DNA from: an uncultured Clostridia bacterium
Lineage (GTDB): Bacteria > Bacillota > Clostridia > TANB77 > CAG-508
Direction: 5' to 3'
Length of the DNA: 64,000 nt
Assembly (NCBI GenBank): GCA_904381285.1
Contig: CAJFII010000004.1
Span: 1-64,000, forward strand
This document shows positions 17,558-27,704 of the stretch, piece after piece; positions within the stretch are counted from its first letter, which is position 1; the number at the start of each line of letters is the position of its first letter. The notes below the pieces were generated by a model. The model was not told the origin of the DNA. It saw only the letters and a program-made list of their open reading frames with translations, and did not search any database. The translations under genes and the position numbers were made by a program.

Positions 17558-17638
17558 AGGAAATAGAGAAACCACAAAGTGGTTGCCACAAGAATGATAA
17601 ATAACCATCCGCCGGGCAAAGCAGAATGGTTATTTTTT
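17558..17638 (+). ncRNA. putative antitoxin antisense RNA of a type I toxin-antitoxin locus
   Basis: About 80 bases from the predicted start after TATAAT to a T run. It contains a small GTGG/CCAC hairpin and ends in the stem at 17599-17635. On the opposite strand this same stem is the terminator of the toxin mRNA, so the two RNAs overlap convergently at their 3' ends. This is the layout of txpA/ratA, bsrG/SR4 and similar Firmicute pairs. Confidence 0.7.
17599..17635. terminator. bidirectional terminator shared by toxin mRNA and antisense RNA
   Basis: AATAACCAT pairs with ATGGTTATT around a GC-rich loop, with A and T runs on either side. It works for both convergent transcripts. Confidence 0.75.
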
Positions 17639-17753
17639 ATTGCCTATGTAGTAAGTACAAGATGATGAATACTAAGGCAAAATTTATGATAGTTACACCT
17701 ACTAATCCAAAGAAAAGTAGTTTGATTATTACTAATAAAACTGATTCTACCAT
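17637..17753 (-). CDS. small hydrophobic type I toxin-like peptide
   Basis: 38-residue peptide with one long membrane helix (LLVIIKLLFFGLVGVTIIN and on) and a charged tail ending LLHRQ. The ribosome site GGGGGTGG lies just before the ATG at 17753. Length, single helix, long structured leader (about 100 bases) and a convergent strong antisense promoter fit type I toxins of the BsrG/TxpA kind, which depolarise or damage the membrane when unpaired. No sequence identity to a named toxin is claimed. Confidence 0.7.
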   Translation of the reverse strand: MVESVLLVIIKLLFFGLVGVTIINFALVFIILYLLHRQ

Positions 17754-17866
17754 AGCACCACCCCCAGTTGTCAGTCTCACAAGCTAAAAGCTGTGGAATA
17801 ATATGTACACATCAAAGAGTTAAAGGTGGCAACACACTCCTCTTATTCTCATTTCCTATGTTAATT

Positions 17867-17895
17867 AGTATAATATATTTTTTATTAATTGTCTA
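17867..17895 (-). promoter_or_regulatory. promoter of the toxin mRNA
   Basis: On the minus strand TAGACA at 17890-17895, a 17-base spacer, and TATACT at 17867-17872. The leader downstream contains a 10-codon upstream ORF (MRIRGVCCHL) before the toxin start. Confidence 0.65.
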
Positions 17896-17999
17896 TAAAA
17901 CAATGTAACTTTTTTAAAAAAACTTCAATATTCACTGGTTAATAATTCATTTGTTTCGAAACATTAACTATAAATATTGAAGTTTTTATAATTACAATT

Positions 18000-18821
18000 T
18001 TATGCGCTCTTTAATTCAAGCCTCAATTTATCAGCTATCATCGCGATAAACTCGCTGTTTGTTGGTTTTCCTTTTGCAGCAGATACAGTATATCCAAATA
18101 TATTTTCTACCGCTTCTTGTTGGCCTCTTCCCCATGCTACTTCTATTGCATGACGAATTGCTCTTTCTACTCTTGAAGGTGTTGTTGAATATTTTTCTGC
18201 AATTTCAGGATATAATTGCTTTGTTATTTGGTTTATCACATCTATATCATTAACTACTAGCATAATAGCTTCCCTTAAATATTGGTATCCTTTAATATGT
18301 GCTGGTACTCCTACTTCGTGAATTATATTTGTTACTAACGCTTCTAAATTTTCTTGGTTTTTCTTATTGGCTTCTGGTATTTCTATATATGGTGCTTTTA
18401 TCTCTCTTGTCATCATTGTTACATTTTTAAATTGTGATGGTTGATAATTTCTTAAATCTTTTATTCTTTTTAATAGTAGTTTTATATCAAATGGTTTTAC
18501 TACATAATATTCTGCACCTAAATCTAGTGCTCTTTGTGTTATTTTGTCTTGTCCTACTGCTGATAGCATTATACATAGAGGTGGTTTTCTTAAATTTGAT
18601 GCTGCAATCTTTTCTAGTACCCCTATTCCATCTAAATGTGGCATAATTACATCTAATAATACAATATCTGGTTGTGTATTAGATAATATCTCAAATGCCT
18701 CATTTCCATCTCTTGCCATGCCAATAACTTCCATTTCATCTTCTTGTTCAACATATCCTGCCAAATTGTTAGCAAATTCACTATTATCATCTGCTATTAA
18801 TACTGTAATCTTGTCTTTCAC
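18000..18821 (-). CDS. spo0A: sporulation master regulator Spo0A
   Basis: Response regulator that commits the cell to sporulation when phosphorylated; 273 residues. Receiver domain 1-125 with acidic pocket IADDNSEF, phospho-acceptor Asp in [13 protein letters not shown], and Lys in VVKPFD. The Spo0A_C DNA-binding domain (about 155-270) includes [15 protein letters not shown] and the recognition-helix region [20 protein letters not shown]. It starts with GTG after AGGAGG. Monocistronic, with a long stem at its 3' side (17920-17995). Direct evidence that the organism belongs to a spore-forming lineage. Confidence 0.97.
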   Translation of the reverse strand: MKDKITVLIADDNSEFANNLAGYVEQEDEMEVIGMARDGNEAFEILSNTQPDIVLLDVIMPHLDGIGVLEKIAASNLRKPPLCIMLSAVGQDKITQRALDLGAEYYVVKPFDIKLLLKRIKDLRNYQPSQFKNVTMMTREIKAPYIEIPEANKKNQENLEALVTNIIHEVGVPAHIKGYQYLREAIMLVVNDIDVINQITKQLYPEIAEKYSTTPSRVERAIRHAIEVAWGRGQQEAVENIFGYTVSAAKGKPTNSEFIAMIADKLRLELKSA

Positions 18822-18939
18822 TTTTATTCCTCCTATTTTTTAAAAAAATTTGTAAAAAATTTACATTTTGATTATATTATTGATTAAATTTAATTGCAAT
18901 AGTTTTCTGGAAATTTTTTCAAATTATCTTCGTATTGCT

Positions 18940-19581
18940 TTATATATTAATGTTTTTTTCTATATATTTTTCATTTATTATATCAAGTTTTGTCATTTTT
19001 AGATAATTTTTATCTAAATTGCTTTTCATTTTTTCTAACATTTCATTTGAAATTTCTATAATAAATTCTACATTATCTAAATATTCTTCTTTTAAAATTT
19101 TTATATTATTTTTTCTGCAAAAATATTTAAAGTTTTCTATTTCTGAATATGAAATGATAACTTTTATTTCTTTTCCTTTTTCTTTTATTATATAGTTTGC
19201 TTGCATTAATGCATTTGTAGTAGCTTGGGAATATGCTCTAACAAGTCCTCCTGTTCCTAATAAAATTCCACCAAAATATCTCGTTACAATTACCACTATA
19301 TTACATAAATTATTGCCTTTTAATATTGATAAAATTGGTTGTCCAGCTGTACCTGATGGCTCTCCGTCATCACTACATCTTTCTACAATATTTCCGTCTT
19401 TATCTATTACTACATATGCATAGCAATTATGTTTTGCATCATAGTATTTTTTCCTTGTATTTTTTATAATTTCTTCTGCTTCTTCTATAGAATCTATATA
19501 AAATATATTAGCTACAAATTTTGATTTTTTTTCTACAATTTGACCAGAAATATTTTCCTTAATTGTCTTAAATTCTTCCAT
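18940..19581 (-). CDS. YigZ / IMPACT family protein
   Basis: 213 residues. The UPF0029/IMPACT domain occupies residues 1-120 with the family stretch RCSDDGEPSGTAGQPIL and RYFGGILLGTGGLVRAYSQA; the C-terminal alpha-beta domain is typical of YigZ proteins. The family is linked to translation control by distant similarity to yeast Yih1, but the bacterial role is not settled. Its start is 10 bases from the stop of the flavoprotein gene; these genes run in one direction as a housekeeping operon. Confidence 0.88.
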   Translation of the reverse strand: MEEFKTIKENISGQIVEKKSKFVANIFYIDSIEEAEEIIKNTRKKYYDAKHNCYAYVVIDKDGNIVERCSDDGEPSGTAGQPILSILKGNNLCNIVVIVTRYFGGILLGTGGLVRAYSQATTNALMQANYIIKEKGKEIKVIISYSEIENFKYFCRKNNIKILKEEYLDNVEFIIEISNEMLEKMKSNLDKNYLKMTKLDIINEKYIEKNINI

Positions 19582-19591
19582 CTACCCTCCA

Positions 19592-20854
19592 TTAATTCAT
19601 TCCAGCTGTATATCCTGTTGAATATGCAATTTGCAAATTAAATCCTCCTGTATAAGCATCTACATCTATTATTTCACCAGCAAAATATAATCCTTTTATA
19701 ATTTTTGATTCCATTGTTGAAGAATTAATTTCTTTTATATTAATTCCTCCTGCTGTTATAATTGCTTCATTTATATCTCTAAATCCTTTTATTGTTAAGC
19801 TAAAATTTTTAAGTAATTTTACTAAATTTAGTCTCTCATTTTTATTAATTTCATTTACCCTTTTATTTAAATCTATTCCCGATAATTCTATAATAGGATC
19901 TATCATTTTTTTAGGTAATAAATTTTCTAAGCTGTTTTTAAATTGCTTATTTTTAAATTCTTCAAAATCCTTTAATATTCTATGATTTAACTTGTCTTCT
20001 GATAATGCTGGTTTCAAATCTATTACTAATTTTATCTTATCTTCTTTTAATAGATTTTCTACATTCTTATATCTTAAAATATGTGCAGAAGCACTTAATA
20101 TAGTTGGTCCTGAAACTCCAAAATGAGTAAATAACATTTCTCCAAAATCTTCATATATTACTTTTTTATTTTCTAAATTAATGAATTTGATACTAACATT
20201 TTTCAAGCTTAATCCTTGCATATTTTTACATAATTCTTTTTCTTTACATATTAATGGTACTAATGATGGTCTTATTTTTGTTATACTATGTCCTAGTTCT
20301 TTTGCCATAACATATCCATCTCCAGTAGAACCTGTTGATTGATAGCTTTTTCCACCTGTTGCTAAAATTACTTTGTCTGCTAGTATTGTTTGTTCTTCTG
20401 GATTTTTTGCTTTATCGCATATAACTCCTATAACTTTATCTTCTTTTGTTAAAATTTTTGTTACTTTAGTATTAGTTTGTATATCTACTTTTAATTTTCT
20501 TAATTCTTGTAATAATGCATTTAGCACACTAAGAGATTTATTGCTTTCTGGAAATATTCTATTTCCTCTTTCTTCTTTTACTTTTACATTATTTTGTTCT
20601 AGAATTTTTATAATATCTTGGTTAGTGAAATTACTAAATGCACTATAAAGAAACTTTCCATTTCCAGGAACATTTTTTATAAATTCTGACATATCTAAAC
20701 TACTTGTTATATTACATCTTCCTTTTCCTGTAATTAATAGCTTTTTTCCACACATATTCATTTTTTCTAATATGGTTACAGTATCTCCTTTTCTAGCTGC
20801 ACTAATAGCAGATAACATTCCTGCTGGTCCACCACCAATTATTATTACTTTCAT
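19592..20854 (-). CDS. HI0933-family FAD-dependent oxidoreductase
   Basis: 420-residue flavoprotein of the HI0933/YhiN family. N-terminal FAD loop GGGPAGMLSAISAARKG, GKKLLITGKGRCNIT, ILATGGKSYQSTGSTGDGY and the C-terminal EIIDVDAYTGGFNLQIAYSTG are all family hallmarks. Its reaction has not been established. The start codon directly follows the stop codon of the nucleosidase gene, so the pair is translationally coupled. Confidence 0.88.
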   Translation of the reverse strand: MKVIIIGGGPAGMLSAISAARKGDTVTILEKMNMCGKKLLITGKGRCNITSSLDMSEFIKNVPGNGKFLYSAFSNFTNQDIIKILEQNNVKVKEERGNRIFPESNKSLSVLNALLQELRKLKVDIQTNTKVTKILTKEDKVIGVICDKAKNPEEQTILADKVILATGGKSYQSTGSTGDGYVMAKELGHSITKIRPSLVPLICKEKELCKNMQGLSLKNVSIKFINLENKKVIYEDFGEMLFTHFGVSGPTILSASAHILRYKNVENLLKEDKIKLVIDLKPALSEDKLNHRILKDFEEFKNKQFKNSLENLLPKKMIDPIIELSGIDLNKRVNEINKNERLNLVKLLKNFSLTIKGFRDINEAIITAGGINIKEINSSTMESKIIKGLYFAGEIIDVDAYTGGFNLQIAYSTGYTAGMN

Positions 20855-21592
20855 TTATTCTCCTTCAATTAGCTTTTTACATATTTCTAATGTATATTTT
20901 TGTGCTTCTATAGCAGATGTTCTTTCATATTGTTCTTTTGTTAGTTCATTATCTGATATTACACGTATTCCTATTACTGGAATATTAAATTTATTGCAAA
21001 CTGTATATGCACTTATGCTTTCCATATCTTCGCATAAAATGTTATATTTTTCATTAAACCATTTTATTCTGTCTATCTCATTATCCCACATGTCTCCGCT
21101 TCCAATTCTACCAACAACAATTTTTCCATTAACATGTTGTTCACTGCATTTTGTGGCAATATCACATAGTCTTTTGTCTGATTTTATAGTAAGAAATTCA
21201 TCTTTTCCTTCCTTAAATGTTAATAGTTCCCATTCTAATGGATTACTACCTTGCGTTTCCTCTTTATGAGAAGTAATATAAGAATTTATATTAATACATT
21301 CGTCTCCAATAACAATATCATGATTATGAATGTCCTTAGAATTTGCTCCTGCAGTTCCTTGGTTTATTACTGCCACAGGATTAAAATTTGTGATTGCAAT
21401 AAATGTAGCTACAGCTGCTTGTATTAATCCTATATTTGTTTTTGAAATGATTATCGGATAATTATTATATAATCCTTTATAAAATTTATATCCAAACAAT
21501 TCTATTTCTTCTAAATTAATTATTGTTTCTTTTAGATAATTTATTTCTACATCCATTGCACCTTGTACAAGTATAGGTCTTTTTTTATCCAT
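20855..21592 (-). CDS. methylthioadenosine / S-adenosylhomocysteine nucleosidase-like protein
   Basis: Phosphorylase-superfamily nucleosidase, 245 residues. It should cleave the adenine from 5'-methylthioadenosine or S-adenosylhomocysteine. Visible: INQGTAGANS near residue 77, the substrate segment CEDMESISAYTVC near residue 190, and the catalytic Asp in VISDNE. The N-terminus (VQGAMDVEINYL) fits the family. It is next to a PLP enzyme that may also act in sulfur amino acid metabolism. Confidence 0.85.
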   Translation of the reverse strand: MDKKRPILVQGAMDVEINYLKETIINLEEIELFGYKFYKGLYNNYPIIISKTNIGLIQAAVATFIAITNFNPVAVINQGTAGANSKDIHNHDIVIGDECININSYITSHKEETQGSNPLEWELLTFKEGKDEFLTIKSDKRLCDIATKCSEQHVNGKIVVGRIGSGDMWDNEIDRIKWFNEKYNILCEDMESISAYTVCNKFNIPVIGIRVISDNELTKEQYERTSAIEAQKYTLEICKKLIEGE

Positions 21593-21617
21593 ATATGCTT
21601 CTCCTTTATGTTTTTCC

Positions 21618-22865
21618 TTAATTCTCCATATTACTAATTGCTTTTAGTACTCCTAATTTTCCATATTCGTAAGTTAGTCCTCCTTGCATGAAAGCTACAT
21701 ATGGAGGTCTAATTGGTGCATCACAAGATAGCTCTATTGATGAGCCTTGTGTAAATGCTCCTGCTGCCATAATTACTTTATCTTGGTAACCAGGCATGTC
21801 CCAAGGTTCTGGTATTGAATTTGAATCTATAGGAGATCCCATTTGAATACCTTGGCAATATTTTATTAATGCTTCCTTATTACCAAATGCAATAGTTTGA
21901 ACTATATCTGCTCTTTTTTCATTGTATAGTGGAGATGGTTTATATCCTAACTTTTCTAAAATTCTACTTGCAAATACTGCTGTTTTTAAACTGCTTGCTA
22001 CTACGCTTGGTGCAAAAAACAAGCCTTGTAAAAATTGCTTATTTATACCTAATGTTGGTCCTACTTCTTTTCCTTGTCCAGGTGAAGTTAGCCTCTCGGC
22101 TGCAAGGTCGACTAGTTTCTTCTTTCCTGCTATATATGCACCATTAGGAGCTATTCCACCGCCTAAATTCTTTATTAAAGAACCAACTATAACATCTGCT
22201 CCTACTTCTAAAGGCTCTTTTGTTCCTACGAATTCACAATAACAATTATCAATCATTATTATAACTTCTTTATTAACTTTTCTAATCTCTTTAATTATAT
22301 CTTCTACTTGTTCAATCTGAATACTATTTCTTAAAGAATACCCTCTTGAACGTTGTATTTCAATTAATTTTACATTTCCTTGTTTTACTCTGTTTATAAT
22401 ACTTTGTTTATCAAATTCATTGTCTATTAAATCTATTTGTTCATATTTTATTCCAAATGATTTTAATGAGCTATCATTTTCTTCTATTCCTATTACACTA
22501 TCTAAAGTATCATATGGTTTTCCAGAAATACTAAGCATTGTATCTCCTGGTCTTAAATATGCAAATAAAGCTACTGTTAAAGCATGCGTTCCTGAAATAA
22601 ATTGACCACGCACTAATGCATCTTCTGCACCAAGTACATTTGCAAAAACTTTTTCAATTGTGTCTCTTCCAATATCTCCATATCCATATCCAGTAGTACT
22701 ATTGAAATGCATATCAGAAATATTATTTTCTTTAAAAGCATTTAATACTTTTAAACTATTATATTCACATACTTTATTAATTTCTTTAAATACATCTTGT
22801 ATTTCCTCTTCTGTTTTTGTTGCTAATTCTATTAATTCTTCTTTTATTCCAAATTTTTGATACAT
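21618..22865 (-). CDS. methionine gamma-lyase family PLP enzyme
   Basis: 415-residue fold-type I PLP enzyme of the family long annotated as aluminium resistance or methionine gamma-lyase. RGQFISGTHALTVALFAYL binds the cofactor phosphate; the PLP lysine is in VGSLIKNLGGGIAPNGAYIAG near residue 235; the C-terminal end has PYVAFMQGGLTYEYGK. It likely releases methanethiol or H2S from sulfur amino acids. The neighbouring nucleosidase supports a sulfur/methyl cycle role. Confidence 0.87.
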   Translation of the reverse strand: MYQKFGIKEELIELATKTEEEIQDVFKEINKVCEYNSLKVLNAFKENNISDMHFNSTTGYGYGDIGRDTIEKVFANVLGAEDALVRGQFISGTHALTVALFAYLRPGDTMLSISGKPYDTLDSVIGIEENDSSLKSFGIKYEQIDLIDNEFDKQSIINRVKQGNVKLIEIQRSRGYSLRNSIQIEQVEDIIKEIRKVNKEVIIMIDNCYCEFVGTKEPLEVGADVIVGSLIKNLGGGIAPNGAYIAGKKKLVDLAAERLTSPGQGKEVGPTLGINKQFLQGLFFAPSVVASSLKTAVFASRILEKLGYKPSPLYNEKRADIVQTIAFGNKEALIKYCQGIQMGSPIDSNSIPEPWDMPGYQDKVIMAAGAFTQGSSIELSCDAPIRPPYVAFMQGGLTYEYGKLGVLKAISNMEN

Positions 22866-22900
22866 AATAATTCTCCTTATTATAATAGTTACAAGAAAAT

Positions 22901-24652
22901 TTACTCATTTACTTGATTTGTATAATAACTTTCTCCATATCCATAATATACTTTATAATATATTCCTAAAAATTCTGGTTCTGAATTTTCTTCTTGTAAT
23001 TCATATGTTGGTTCTAATATGATGTTTCCTTCTTTATTAATAACACCCCATTTACCGTCTTTTTTTATTCCGGCAAATCCATATTCATTAAATTCTGTAA
23101 CCTTATCATAAATATATTCTACTACAATATTTCCTTGTTTATCTACAAATCCCCATTTTCCATCTGCTTGTGAAGCAAATAAATTATTATTTTTAAATAT
23201 ATCTTTTGGATTTAATTCATTACCATTAAAATCAAAATATTTAGTTTCATTTTCAGAATATACTTTTATATATTCATCATCTTTATATATGTTAGCATTA
23301 TTCATTGAACATATTTTTTCTAAATTATTTGCATATAACTCTAATTTATTTTCTTTTAAAATTTTTGCTTCTATAATATTAATATCGTCCACTTTTTGTA
23401 AAACTTCATATTTAAAATCTACAACAACTTCATCTTTTGTGTTTATAACTCCTAAATATCCGTCATCTCTTGCAGCAATAAAATATTCTCCAAATAGATA
23501 TTCAATATAATTATATTTGTTTTGTATTAATTCTTTTTTATCACTATTAATAACACCATATAGACTGTCCTCATTAACAGTAATATAGTAATTATCTCCT
23601 GTAGTTTTCAACATAGTTGTATATTTAGAATTTTCAATTTCATTTCCTTGTGCATCGAAAAATGCATATTCTTCTTCATTTTTAAAGGCTTTTAAGTATA
23701 TTCCATTAAATTCAATTTTTGTGTAGTCAACTGGAATAACTTCTTTTCCATTAATATCTGCTATACCATATTTAGAATTTCTTTGTACTTGAAAAACTTT
23801 GTTAGTATCATCATATTCTATGCCTTGATATGTGTAATCAATTAAAACTTTATTATTTTTTATTACTCCATATTTACCATTCTTAGCAGCAATTATATAG
23901 ATATCTGTTCCTTCTGTATCTAATATTCTATTTATAGAGTTATATTCTACATCTAATACTTTTTTAAGTTTGTAATTAATATATCCATATCTATAACCAT
24001 CTTGTGTTGTATTTTTTACAATATAACCAGATAATCCATATTTATTTTCTTCTGTATAAAAACCATCTGCTATAATTTCATCATATTTTGGTTCTATTAA
24101 TTTTGCACCTTTATCATTTATTGCGCCATATTTCCCGTCTTGCTTTACTAATAAAACACTCTCCTTATTTTGCATGCCTTCAATTTCTTCATAAATAGGT
24201 TTAGTAATTACTTTTCCGTTATAATCTATTAATCCATATTTTCCATCTGATTTGTATTTTAGTACTCTTTTTTCATAAGGTATATTACTTACAACGCCTT
24301 TAATTGGTATTGCTGTTACTTCTTCATATTCAGTAAAGATTTCTTCTTTGTTTTCATTTAATACAATTGTTTTATTCTCATTTGTACAAATAAAAACTGA
24401 TTTTTCAGGATTAGGTATTTTTACACTTTCATATATAGGTTCTATTACAATATTGCCCGACACATCAATAACGCCATATTTTCCCTCTTCATTTAGTTGA
24501 TAATACTTATATTCTGACACCTCTGTAAGTGCATATTCTTTATTTTTATAATCAAAAAACAAAAATACACCCACAACTATTATGATTATTAAAATAGCCA
24601 ATACTATAATTTTTACTTTATTTTTCTTTATAATTTCTAGAACCTTTTCCAT
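22901..24652 (-). CDS. membrane-anchored WG-repeat protein
   Basis: 583 residues: one N-terminal membrane helix (residues 13-32), then a long array of WG-type beta repeats recognisable as GKYGVID, GKYGLID, GKYGAIN, GKYGVIK, SKYGIAD, GKWGFVD and GKWGVIN. The repeats should form an extracytoplasmic beta-propeller-like or solenoid surface. The role is unknown; WG proteins are frequent in gut Firmicutes and Bacteroidetes. The glycine codons inside the repeats are often GAC-GGA, which places CGG out of phase. Confidence 0.88.
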   Translation of the reverse strand: MEKVLEIIKKNKVKIIVLAILIIIIVVGVFLFFDYKNKEYALTEVSEYKYYQLNEEGKYGVIDVSGNIVIEPIYESVKIPNPEKSVFICTNENKTIVLNENKEEIFTEYEEVTAIPIKGVVSNIPYEKRVLKYKSDGKYGLIDYNGKVITKPIYEEIEGMQNKESVLLVKQDGKYGAINDKGAKLIEPKYDEIIADGFYTEENKYGLSGYIVKNTTQDGYRYGYINYKLKKVLDVEYNSINRILDTEGTDIYIIAAKNGKYGVIKNNKVLIDYTYQGIEYDDTNKVFQVQRNSKYGIADINGKEVIPVDYTKIEFNGIYLKAFKNEEEYAFFDAQGNEIENSKYTTMLKTTGDNYYITVNEDSLYGVINSDKKELIQNKYNYIEYLFGEYFIAARDDGYLGVINTKDEVVVDFKYEVLQKVDDINIIEAKILKENKLELYANNLEKICSMNNANIYKDDEYIKVYSENETKYFDFNGNELNPKDIFKNNNLFASQADGKWGFVDKQGNIVVEYIYDKVTEFNEYGFAGIKKDGKWGVINKEGNIILEPTYELQEENSEPEFLGIYYKVYYGYGESYYTNQVNE

Positions 24653-24709
24653 TTTTATTACTATTCCCCTCCATGTTTGAAGTACATTCTTTTGTGGTTA
24701 AACTACTTC

Positions 24710-26044
24710 TTATTTTTCTTCTTCTGTTCCATTATTTTCATTTTCTTTATTAACAGAATTATTCTTACAAACCTTAACTTTTAGAATTCTTTTATCTTCA
24801 TATTCTTCTATTTTATAAGTAACCTTTTCTGTTTCAATAACTGGTTTTTCTTCATCTTCTGGTATTCTTCCTAATTTTTCTTGCAAATATCCAGATAATG
24901 TCTCATAGTCTCCTTCTTCTATTTTTACATCTAATAATTTACTTAAATCACTTATATTCATGCTTCCACTTATTAAATATGTGTTTTCATCTAATTTCTC
25001 ATATTCTTTTTCAATTTCGTCATATTCATCAAATATATCTCCTACTAGTTCTTCTAGTATATCCTCCATAGTAATTAATCCTGCTGTACCCCCGTATTCA
25101 TCAAGAACTATAGCCATTTGATTATTATTTTTTTGTAATTCTTTGAATAGTTCATCTATTGGTTTTGATTGTGCAACAAAATATGCTGGTCTTATTATAC
25201 TTTTTAATTTTATATTTCTTTTACTTTTTACATATTTTAGCAAATCTTTTAAATATAAAATACCTTTTATTTCATCAATTGTGTCTTCATATACTGGTAT
25301 TCTACTATATCTATACTCTTCTAATTCTTCAATTAATTCATTTACATTCATATCTATATTAAGAGCATAAATATCTGTTCTATGTGTCATTACTTCAGAA
25401 ACAGTAGTATCATTAAATTCAAACACATTATTAATAAGCTCTCTTTCATTTTCTTCTATTGAGCCTTTTTCTTCACCTTCATCTACCATCATTTTTATTT
25501 CTTCTTCTGTTACTACTTCTTCATCTTTTTCTGAAACACCAAATAGTTTAGAAACTATGTTAGTAGATATTGTTAATAATTTTACAAATGGTACAGTTAA
25601 TATATAAATAAATCTTATAATCCCTATTGTTGCAAATGCAATTTTTTCATAATTTTTCATTGCTAATCTTTTTGGCACTAATTCTCCAAATACTAATGTA
25701 AAGAAAGATAATATCATTGTAATAATTATAATTGATAAACTTTGCCATACAGATATTGAAACTGTTGGAATTAAATTATTTAAAATTGGTGCTAATTTAC
25801 TTGCAAAAGCATCTGATGCAAATGCACTTGACAAGAAACCTGCTAAAGTAATTCCTATTTGTATTGTTGCTAAAAATCTACTTGGATTTTCTAACATTTT
25901 TAATATTTGTTTTGCTTTTTTATCACCATTTTTAGCTTGTTTTGCAATTTTAGCATCATTTAATGAAATGAAAGCAATTTCACTTGCTGCAAAAAAAGCA
26001 TTTAAGAGTATTAATATAATTAATATTAAAATTTGAGAAAACAT
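24710..26044 (-). CDS. HlyC/CorC (CNNM) family membrane protein
   Basis: About 444 residues. The N-terminal DUF21 membrane domain (four helices, with NAFFAASEIAFISLN and LVFGELVPKRLAM), two CBS domains (about 210-330, ILDEYGGTAGLITMEDILEELVG) and a C-terminal CorC_HlyC domain (to about 425) give the full family order. Members move or sense magnesium and other cations. The ATG at 26044 with an AAAGGA site is preferred to the upstream in-frame start. Confidence 0.9.
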   Translation of the reverse strand: MFSQILILIILILLNAFFAASEIAFISLNDAKIAKQAKNGDKKAKQILKMLENPSRFLATIQIGITLAGFLSSAFASDAFASKLAPILNNLIPTVSISVWQSLSIIIITMILSFFTLVFGELVPKRLAMKNYEKIAFATIGIIRFIYILTVPFVKLLTISTNIVSKLFGVSEKDEEVVTEEEIKMMVDEGEEKGSIEENERELINNVFEFNDTTVSEVMTHRTDIYALNIDMNVNELIEELEEYRYSRIPVYEDTIDEIKGILYLKDLLKYVKSKRNIKLKSIIRPAYFVAQSKPIDELFKELQKNNNQMAIVLDEYGGTAGLITMEDILEELVGDIFDEYDEIEKEYEKLDENTYLISGSMNISDLSKLLDVKIEEGDYETLSGYLQEKLGRIPEDEEKPVIETEKVTYKIEEYEDKRILKVKVCKNNSVNKENENNGTEEEK

Positions 26045-26178
26045 TTGCTTATATTCTTTCCTTTCTTCTACACATATTCGCAATTACTTAGCGAAATGCA
26101 CATGTGGCAAAGCCACTTTTCTTATAAGAAATATTATATATTTAACCCTTTTATATGTCAATTGTTTTCATACATTTT

Positions 26179-27687
26179 TTACCTGCTTGCTACTGGTAAA
26201 ATTGGTACTTTTGTACTATTTAGCATTACCATATCTATGTAGTTTATATAATCTTGTCTTGTCATTTTAAGTTCTTCGTTTTCGCCAGTTATTTTTCTAT
26301 TTTGTATATTTAATTCTTCTATTACATTGTTATATACATTTTCTTTTTCTATATTTTCAACATTTTTTCTATTTATAGTATTTATAAAATTATTTACATT
26401 ATGCAAATTTGTTTCATTTGTTTGATTTATTATTTCTTTATTTAGATTTGTATTAGTAATATTTGATACTTCTTTTATATTATTTTCTATTATGTTCTTG
26501 TTTTCTTCTATTACATGTATTTCTTTATCTATATTTGTACTTTCTTGAGTCTTTGCTATGTCATTTTCTACTGTTATTTTAACTGTTTTGGCTTCTTGTG
26601 CATCAATTTCTATTATACCTTTATTTATTGTATAATCATTTACTACTGAATTTTGTTTTAAATAATATATTCCATTTTCTAATTCTAAAGTAATTTTTCC
26701 TTCTTCATTTGTAATTAAATTTTCAGCTACTATATTATTATCTTTATTTAATATTGAAAATGTATTTCCTTGTATAGGTGTTTGTTTTTGTCTATCTATA
26801 TTAGTTATTTCTATTTTTGGTTTTTTCATAGCCTCTATATTAATATTGAATTCTTTTTCAATTTTTTCTATTCCATTTTCTGCTACAACATAGATATCTT
26901 GCAAATTTTCGGTTTCTTTATGTGTATATACTAATATACCTTCTTTTTCATATGAAAATTTTAATTTTACTTGTTGTTTTTCATATTTAGGAACTACTAA
27001 AAGAAATGTATCATTATTTAAAAATTCATATTTTTCATTTCCATTATTATCTAGAATTTTGACATTTTCTCCTTTTTCTATTTTAATTGTTCCACTTTCT
27101 ACATTAGTTGATTTTACTTTATATTCTTTATATTGATATGTATTATCTTTTTCATATTCTTTCCACTCGCTATTATTTTCAATTAATTCTATAGAATTTT
27201 TTTGTTCTTTAGCAGCATCTTCTAATATTTTACTAGTTGCATTTAAAATTCTTTGCCCTTCTTCATTGTTTATAACATAATCTTGTATATTTCTTTTTTC
27301 CATTACTATATAAATTGCTTCTTGTGTTGCAAGAAATGCTTCTACTTCATTATTGCATTGCAATTCTTCTACTGTTTTTATACCATACCCATGTTTTAAT
27401 ATATTTTTAACATCTTCATTTTGATAAATTTCAAGTTGCAACGGATATACACTATGTCTTGCATCACTCTTTTTTAATGTGTAAGCTGGTCTTAGTTCTC
27501 CTGTATCACGATTTTTACAATCTCTTTTTACAGCCATTGGTTCTTCTTGTTTGTATGTATATGGAATACTACTATTCCAAACTGCCATAATTATTAAATT
27601 TTCATCTATTAAACTTGCATAACTCATGTTAAAGATACTAATTATCATTATAATAATACTAAATACGCTAATTACTTTATATTTCAT
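26179..27687 (-). CDS. secreted thioester-domain surface protein with SpaA-like fold
   Basis: About 502 residues with an N-terminal signal peptide (MKYKVISVFSIIIMIISIFN). A TQxA thioester domain follows: Cys in ELQCNNEVEAF and Gln in LATQEAIYIVME, the pair that can form an internal thioester for covalent attachment to host amines. Around residues 300-375 is a SpaA/Cna-B-like domain (TPIQGNTFSILNKDN, GIYYLKQNS). The tail is Asn/Glu rich; no LPXTG motif is visible. The start at 27687 uses AGAGAGG. It lies 17 bases downstream of the sortase-like gene. Confidence 0.8.
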   Translation of the reverse strand: MKYKVISVFSIIIMIISIFNMSYASLIDENLIIMAVWNSSIPYTYKQEEPMAVKRDCKNRDTGELRPAYTLKKSDARHSVYPLQLEIYQNEDVKNILKHGYGIKTVEELQCNNEVEAFLATQEAIYIVMEKRNIQDYVINNEEGQRILNATSKILEDAAKEQKNSIELIENNSEWKEYEKDNTYQYKEYKVKSTNVESGTIKIEKGENVKILDNNGNEKYEFLNNDTFLLVVPKYEKQQVKLKFSYEKEGILVYTHKETENLQDIYVVAENGIEKIEKEFNINIEAMKKPKIEITNIDRQKQTPIQGNTFSILNKDNNIVAENLITNEEGKITLELENGIYYLKQNSVVNDYTINKGIIEIDAQEAKTVKITVENDIAKTQESTNIDKEIHVIEENKNIIENNIKEVSNITNTNLNKEIINQTNETNLHNVNNFINTINRKNVENIEKENVYNNVIEELNIQNRKITGENEELKMTRQDYINYIDMVMLNSTKVPILPVASR

Positions 27688-27704
27688 ATTTAAACATCCT
27701 CTCT

